Position numbers and translations under genes: made by a program
Origin: Siculibacillus lacustris
Lineage (GTDB): Bacteria > Pseudomonadota > Alphaproteobacteria > Rhizobiales > Ancalomicrobiaceae
Assembly: GCF_004328075.1 (NCBI RefSeq)
Contig: NZ_SJFN01000044.1
Coordinates: forward strand, 1 to 35,372
DNA: 35,372 bases
Direction of reading: 5' to 3'
Part shown: piece by piece, positions 32,172 to 35,372 of the stretch
Layout of the letters: each line of letters starts with the position of its first letter
Position numbering within the stretch: the first letter of the stretch is position 1
The notes under the pieces: generated by a model
The model's database searches: none
Seen by the model: only the letters and a program-made list of their open reading frames with translations
Told to the model about the DNA's origin: nothing

Positions 32172-32379
32172 GCCCGATCCGCTGATTCGACAGGGGATCA
32201 GTAGAACAAGATAAGATGAATTCTTTCTTTCCCGGCGTTTTCCGACGATCGAATCAGGGATTCATTTCCCATTCGTGTCCGAATTGCGTCGGGCGTCTTG
32301 AGATACGCAACCTTCCGTGACGCCAAGCGAAGCGCCGACTGGGCCGCGCGGCGGGCACCGCGGGCGATGCCGCCGCCGC
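32172..32379. promoter_or_regulatory. AT-richer spacer upstream of the giant gene
   Basis: This 208-base spacer is visibly AT-richer at 32205-32275 (GATAAGATGAATTC, then TTTCTTTCCC). It probably holds the promoter of the giant gene on the minus strand and the end of the transaldolase transcript. I see no clear operator or sigma-54 site. Confidence 0.35.
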
Positions 32380-33069
32380 TCAGTCGCCCGGGAGCAGGTC
32401 GAGCACGGTGGTGGCGGGGCCGTAGGCGCCGGCCCAATCGGCGAGGAAGCCCTCGACGCCGGCGTCGGTCAGGGGGTGGGCGAGGAGGGTGTCGAGCAGG
32501 TCGGGCGCCAGCGTCGCGGTATGGGCGCCGGCCAGCGCCACGCCGAGGACCTGCTGGGCGCTCTTGAACGAGGCGGTGAGCAGGCGGGTCGGCAGGTGGT
32601 GGGTGTCGAACAGGCGGACGATGTCGGCGACCACCCGCACGCCGTCGCCGCCGATCGCGTCGACGCGGTTGACGTAGGGCGCGACGAAGGCGGCGCCGGC
32701 ACGGGCGGCGATCAGCGCCTGCAGCGGCGTCACCACGGCGGTGGCGGTCGGGGCGAAACCGGCGTCGGCGAGCCGCCGGATCGCCTTGAGGCCCTGCGCC
32801 GTGACCGGCACCTTGGGGTGGAAGCCGGCGCCGAGCCGATCGCGCAGGCGTTCGGCCTCGGTGACCATGGTCTCGGCGTCGGGAGCGACGACCTGGGCGT
32901 GGAGCATCGCGCCGGCGCCGAGGATCGCCCGGATCTCGTCGAGCAGGGGACCGAGCGGGCGCCGTTCGCGGGCGATCAGGGTCGGGTTGGTGGTGACGCC
33001 GGCGATCGGAAACAGGTCGATGGCGCGGGCGATGGCCCGGACGTCGGCGGTGTCGAGCAACAGCAGCAT
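32380..33069 (-). CDS. fsa: Fructose-6-phosphate aldolase-like transaldolase
   Basis: The 229-residue protein has the short (FSA/TalC) class length. LLLLDTADVRAI carries the active-site Asp, GVTTNPTLIARE the Thr and Asn residues, HPKVPVTAQGLKAIRRLADA the Schiff-base lysine K86 (K85 in E. coli FSA), and FVAPYVNRVDAIGGDGVRVV and LTASFKSAQQVLGVALAGAH the remaining catalytic loop residues. FSA enzymes cleave fructose-6-phosphate to dihydroxyacetone and glyceraldehyde-3-phosphate or transfer dihydroxyacetone. ATG 33069 has AGAGAGAT six bases upstream; the frame extends further with no ribosome site. It is divergent from the DeoR gene and is probably regulated with the sugar uptake genes. Confidence 0.93.
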   Translation of the reverse strand: MLLLLDTADVRAIARAIDLFPIAGVTTNPTLIARERRPLGPLLDEIRAILGAGAMLHAQVVAPDAETMVTEAERLRDRLGAGFHPKVPVTAQGLKAIRRLADAGFAPTATAVVTPLQALIAARAGAAFVAPYVNRVDAIGGDGVRVVADIVRLFDTHHLPTRLLTASFKSAQQVLGVALAGAHTATLAPDLLDTLLAHPLTDAGVEGFLADWAGAYGPATTVLDLLPGD

Positions 33070-33235
33070 GGCGATCTCTCTTCCAGCTCGAGGCGGATCC
33101 GGCCGGGCATTTGGGCCCGGCGACGCGGCGATGTCCAGCGCGAGCGGCGCCGATCGGCTCTTTTGGGGCCCCGGCGGGGGCGGTGCGGCGTCGCGACGGA
33201 CGGCGGACGGGTCGGCCCGCTGCGAATCGCAGTTT

Positions 33236-33284
33236 CGAAAGACAACGAAAGCGAGTAGGCTCGCCGCCGTCACAAAACCGAAAC
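33236..33284. promoter_or_regulatory. Candidate DeoR operator, repeated CGAAA elements
   Basis: CGAAAG occurs at 33236-33241 and 33246-33251, ten bases apart (one helix turn), and CGAAAC at 33279-33284. GCGAG/CTCGC (33251-33264) adds a small inverted repeat. CGAAA-type half-sites are known for GlpR-like DeoR proteins. They lie in the divergent spacer between fsa and the deoR-like gene. Confidence 0.4.
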
Positions 33285-33299
33285 CAATCGAGGCGGCCC

Positions 33300-34085
33300 G
33301 TGGCTTCATTGAAGGCGACGAAACGCCATCAGGTCATCCTCGCGACGCTCGGGGAGCGCGAGCAGGCGACCGTGCTCGAGCTGTCCGAAATGCTCGGCGT
33401 CTCGCACGTGACGATCCGCGAGGATCTGCGCCAGCTCGAAGAGGCCGGCCAGCTGGTGCGCAGCCGTGGCGGCGCGATCGCCATCGGCGATCGGCGGTTC
33501 GAACAGCCGCTGGAATTGACCCGGCGGTCGGAGCCGGAGGCCAAACGAGCGATCGGCCGGGCCGCGGCGGCGCTGGTGCGCGACGGCCAGACGATCATCG
33601 TCGACGTCGGTTCGACGACCACGGCGATGGCCGAATCGCTGGACGGCGAGTTCTTCGACCTGACCGTCGTCACCAACGGCCTGAACATCGCCCTGACCTT
33701 GGAAAAACGGCGCAATTCGACGATCATCGTCACCGGCGGGACGCTGCGGCCGCTGCAGCATTCGCTGGTCGCGCCGCTCGGGACGACGCTGCTCGAGCGG
33801 ATCAACGCCGACGTCGCCTTCCTCGGCTGCAACGGCATCGATCCGCGGCGCGGCTTCACCAATTCCAACGTCGCGGAAGCCGAGATCAAGCAGGCGATGA
33901 TCGCCTCGGCGGCCCGCGTGGTGGTGCTCGCCGACCACACCAAGCTCGCCCAGATCGCCTCGGCCTTCGTCGCGCCGCTCGCCGCCGCCGATCTCCTGGT
34001 GACCGACGACGGCGCCGATCCGCGTCTCGTCCAGGAGCTGCGCAGCGCCGGTCTCGAGGTTCTGGTGGTGCCGGTCGAACGCTGA
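33300..34085 (+). CDS. DeoR/GlpR-family sugar-phosphate-responsive repressor
   Basis: The 261-residue protein has the DeoR winged helix (HQVILATLGEREQATVLELS, then GVSHVTIREDLRQLEEAGQL and VRSRGGAI) and the DeoRC sensor domain, similar to ribose-5-phosphate isomerase, with IIVDVGSTTTAMAESL and VTNGLNIALTLE as ligand-binding loops. FLGCNGIDPRRGFTNSNVAE is the conserved C-terminal block. These proteins normally leave DNA when a phosphorylated sugar binds. Start is GTG 33300, with GAGG six to seven bases upstream and the conserved domain beginning at once. It is flanked by fsa and a sugar-binding protein gene, its likely targets. Confidence 0.92.
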   Translation: MASLKATKRHQVILATLGEREQATVLELSEMLGVSHVTIREDLRQLEEAGQLVRSRGGAIAIGDRRFEQPLELTRRSEPEAKRAIGRAAAALVRDGQTIIVDVGSTTTAMAESLDGEFFDLTVVTNGLNIALTLEKRRNSTIIVTGGTLRPLQHSLVAPLGTTLLERINADVAFLGCNGIDPRRGFTNSNVAEAEIKQAMIASAARVVVLADHTKLAQIASAFVAPLAAADLLVTDDGADPRLVQELRSAGLEVLVVPVER

Positions 34086-34591
34086 GCGACGGCCGGCGCG
34101 GCGATTCTTTGCCTTTCTTATGAAAACTTGTTTTTCCTTGTGTTCGGCGATCGCGGTGATACGGTGATGCGAACGAGAGGCCAGCCGGGAATCCGGTATC
34201 GCCCGGGAGGACGAGGATGTGTCGATCGGTGCTCGGTCATCGGAGGGCCGGAGGTTTCGGTTCGCACAGGGCGCGGATGCGCGCCGCGCACGCCTTCGCC
34301 GTCCCGATCGTCGCCGCGACCGCGAGCGGCAGGGTCCTGGCGACCGGCGCGTGCCGCGATTCGCTCCGCCGTCTTCGGCCGATCACGCTCCGCACCCGTC
34401 GTGAGCCCCTGAGCGCGCCGATGGCCGCGGCCCCGCCGGCGTCCGGCGCACGGCCGCCGAAATTCGAGACATTCGAGGGACTCCTCGGAACGGAATGAAC
34501 GGGAACATCCGAAACGCTCCTGCTGCGGCTGCGGGCAGGAAAGCGGGCACCCGGTTCGCAACACGCAGCGAGACGACGAGGGAGTGAACGC
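34086..34591 (+). promoter_or_regulatory. 506-base leader/promoter region before the sugar-binding protein gene
   Basis: No supported gene lies here; open frames are Arg-rich shadows without ribosome sites. An AT-rich patch at 34110-34142 (CTTATGAAAACTTG, then TTTTTCC) is the best place for a promoter, which would give a leader of about 450 bases. The rest is GC-rich with no clear riboswitch fold that I can identify. Confidence 0.35.
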
Positions 34592-35372
34592 ATGTGGCAT
34601 TTCGTCAAGACTCTGAAGACGGTCGCCTTGGCGACGGCGGCGTTGACGCTGGCGGTGGTCGCCGGTGACGCGACCGCCGCGGAGAAGGGTTCGATCGGCG
34701 TATCGATGCCGACGAAGTCTTCGGCGCGGTGGATCGCGGACGGGGCGAACATGGTCAAGTATCTGGAAGAGAAGGGCTACAAGGCCGATCTCCAGTACGC
34801 CGACGACGACATCCCCAACCAGCTGGCGCAGATCGAGAACATGGTGACCAAGGGCGTCAACGTCCTGGTGATCGCGGCGATCGACGGCACCACGCTGACC
34901 GACGTGCTGCACAAGGCGCACGAGAAGAACGTCAAGATCATCGCCTATGACCGGCTGATCCGCGGCTCGGCCGACGTCGACTACTATGCGACCTTCGACA
35001 ACTTCCAGGTCGGCGTGATCCAGGCCTCCTACATCGAGAGCGCGCTCGATCTGAAGGCCGGCAAGGGGCCGTTCAACATCGAACTGTTCGGCGGCTCGCC
35101 CGACGACAACAACGCCTTCTTCTTCTACAACGGCGCGATGTCGGTGCTGCAGCCCTACATCGACTCCAAGAAGCTGGTGATCGGCTCCGGCCAGACCGGC
35201 ATGGACAAGGTCTCGACCCTGCGCTGGGACGGCGCGGTGGCCCAGGCCCGCATGGACAACCTCCTGTCGGCCTTCTACTCCGGCAAGGGCAAGCGGGTCG
35301 ACGCGGTGCTGTCGCCCTACGACGGCCTGTCGATCGGCATCATCTCGTCGCTGAAGGGCGTCGGCTACGGCG
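34592..35372 (+). CDS. chvE: ChvE/XylF-type periplasmic sugar-binding protein, 5' part
   Basis: The gene runs off the window after 260 codons. A signal peptide ([20 protein letters not shown], cleavage near residue 30 at ATAA) is followed by a type I periplasmic fold: [40 protein letters not shown] and [20 protein letters not shown] are the blocks typical of ChvE and XylF, which bind aldoses such as glucose, galactose, arabinose or xylose. [20 protein letters not shown] matches ChvE closely. In agrobacteria ChvE feeds a GguAB ABC transporter, and such genes probably follow. GGAG lies eight bases before ATG 34592. The adjacent DeoR protein is the likely regulator. Confidence 0.92.
   Translation, partial: MWHFVKTLKTVALATAALTLAVVAGDATAAEKGSIGVSMPTKSSARWIADGANMVKYLEEKGYKADLQYADDDIPNQLAQIENMVTKGVNVLVIAAIDGTTLTDVLHKAHEKNVKIIAYDRLIRGSADVDYYATFDNFQVGVIQASYIESALDLKAGKGPFNIELFGGSPDDNNAFFFYNGAMSVLQPYIDSKKLVIGSGQTGMDKVSTLRWDGAVAQARMDNLLSAFYSGKGKRVDAVLSPYDGLSIGIISSLKGVGYG

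Noticed and set aside
27381..32204. Long plus-strand open frames (758 and 770 codons) and a 1252-codon minus-strand frame overlapping the giant gene
   Set aside because: They are shadows of a very GC-rich, repetitive gene: products are almost pure Gly/Asp/Arg/Ala or Arg/Pro, with no domain and no ribosome site.
1..35372. tRNA, rRNA, CRISPR arrays and riboswitches
   Set aside because: I saw no complete cloverleaf, ribosomal segment, regular short repeat array or known riboswitch core. Only a partial tRNA-like 3' end at 13111-13140 was noted.

Overview
The window is about 70% GC and codes densely on both strands. It reads as an alphaproteobacterial, probably Hyphomicrobiales, chromosome. The pointers are a ChvE-type sugar receptor, a SigF/NrsF (DUF1109) sigma/anti-sigma pair, and alphaproteobacterial-type Acr3, ArsH and ArsR-ArsC proteins. 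This assignment is inference; no rRNA or tRNA gene is present to fix it.

Left part (1-13.2 kb) is accessory DNA. It opens with the tail of an IS3-family transposase and its terminal repeat, abutting the last 126 codons of a phage-type family A DNA polymerase. A lower-GC stretch with a small orphan gene and a gene remnant follows, then a lone chemoreceptor. Next is an arsenic locus of two converging operons. The rightward one is arsR, a 24-codon coupled ORF, an MFS transporter, a second arsR, arsD and arsA. The leftward one is an arsR-arsC fusion, acr3 and arsH. They meet at a shared hairpin (7938-7966). A TRIC-type channel gene and a tyrosine recombinase that seems to lack its nucleophilic tyrosine close this part.

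Middle part (13.2-26.7 kb) holds the most interesting material. An ECF sigma factor gene and its NrsF-like anti-sigma gene (19823-21015) are preceded by the bipartite motif GTAACG-N16-CGTA. The near-identical GTAACG-N16-CGAA occurs at three other places: before a five-gene operon (Cys/Met-type PLP enzyme, DUF2064 transferase, GT-C membrane glycosyltransferase, GT2 glycosyltransferase, zinc-knuckle epimerase), before a cytochrome b561 plus Tat-lipoprotein molybdoenzyme operon, and on the minus strand upstream of a glutathione S-transferase. I infer a metal- or redox-stress regulon that includes an undescribed glyco-conjugate pathway. Between these lie a LysR regulator divergent from an AhpD-like gene, a tandem pair of 79-residue secreted proteins, and DUF1348 and PPOX-fold genes, with strong hairpins separating transcription units.

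Right part (26.7-35.4 kb) has a 1808-residue secreted-type protein (DUF11 and PPC modules, RTX nonapeptides, eight 48-residue FG-GAP blades), then a fructose-6-phosphate aldolase-like transaldolase divergent from a DeoR regulator. It ends inside a ChvE/XylF-type sugar-binding protein gene, probably the start of a sugar ABC transporter operon controlled by the DeoR protein.
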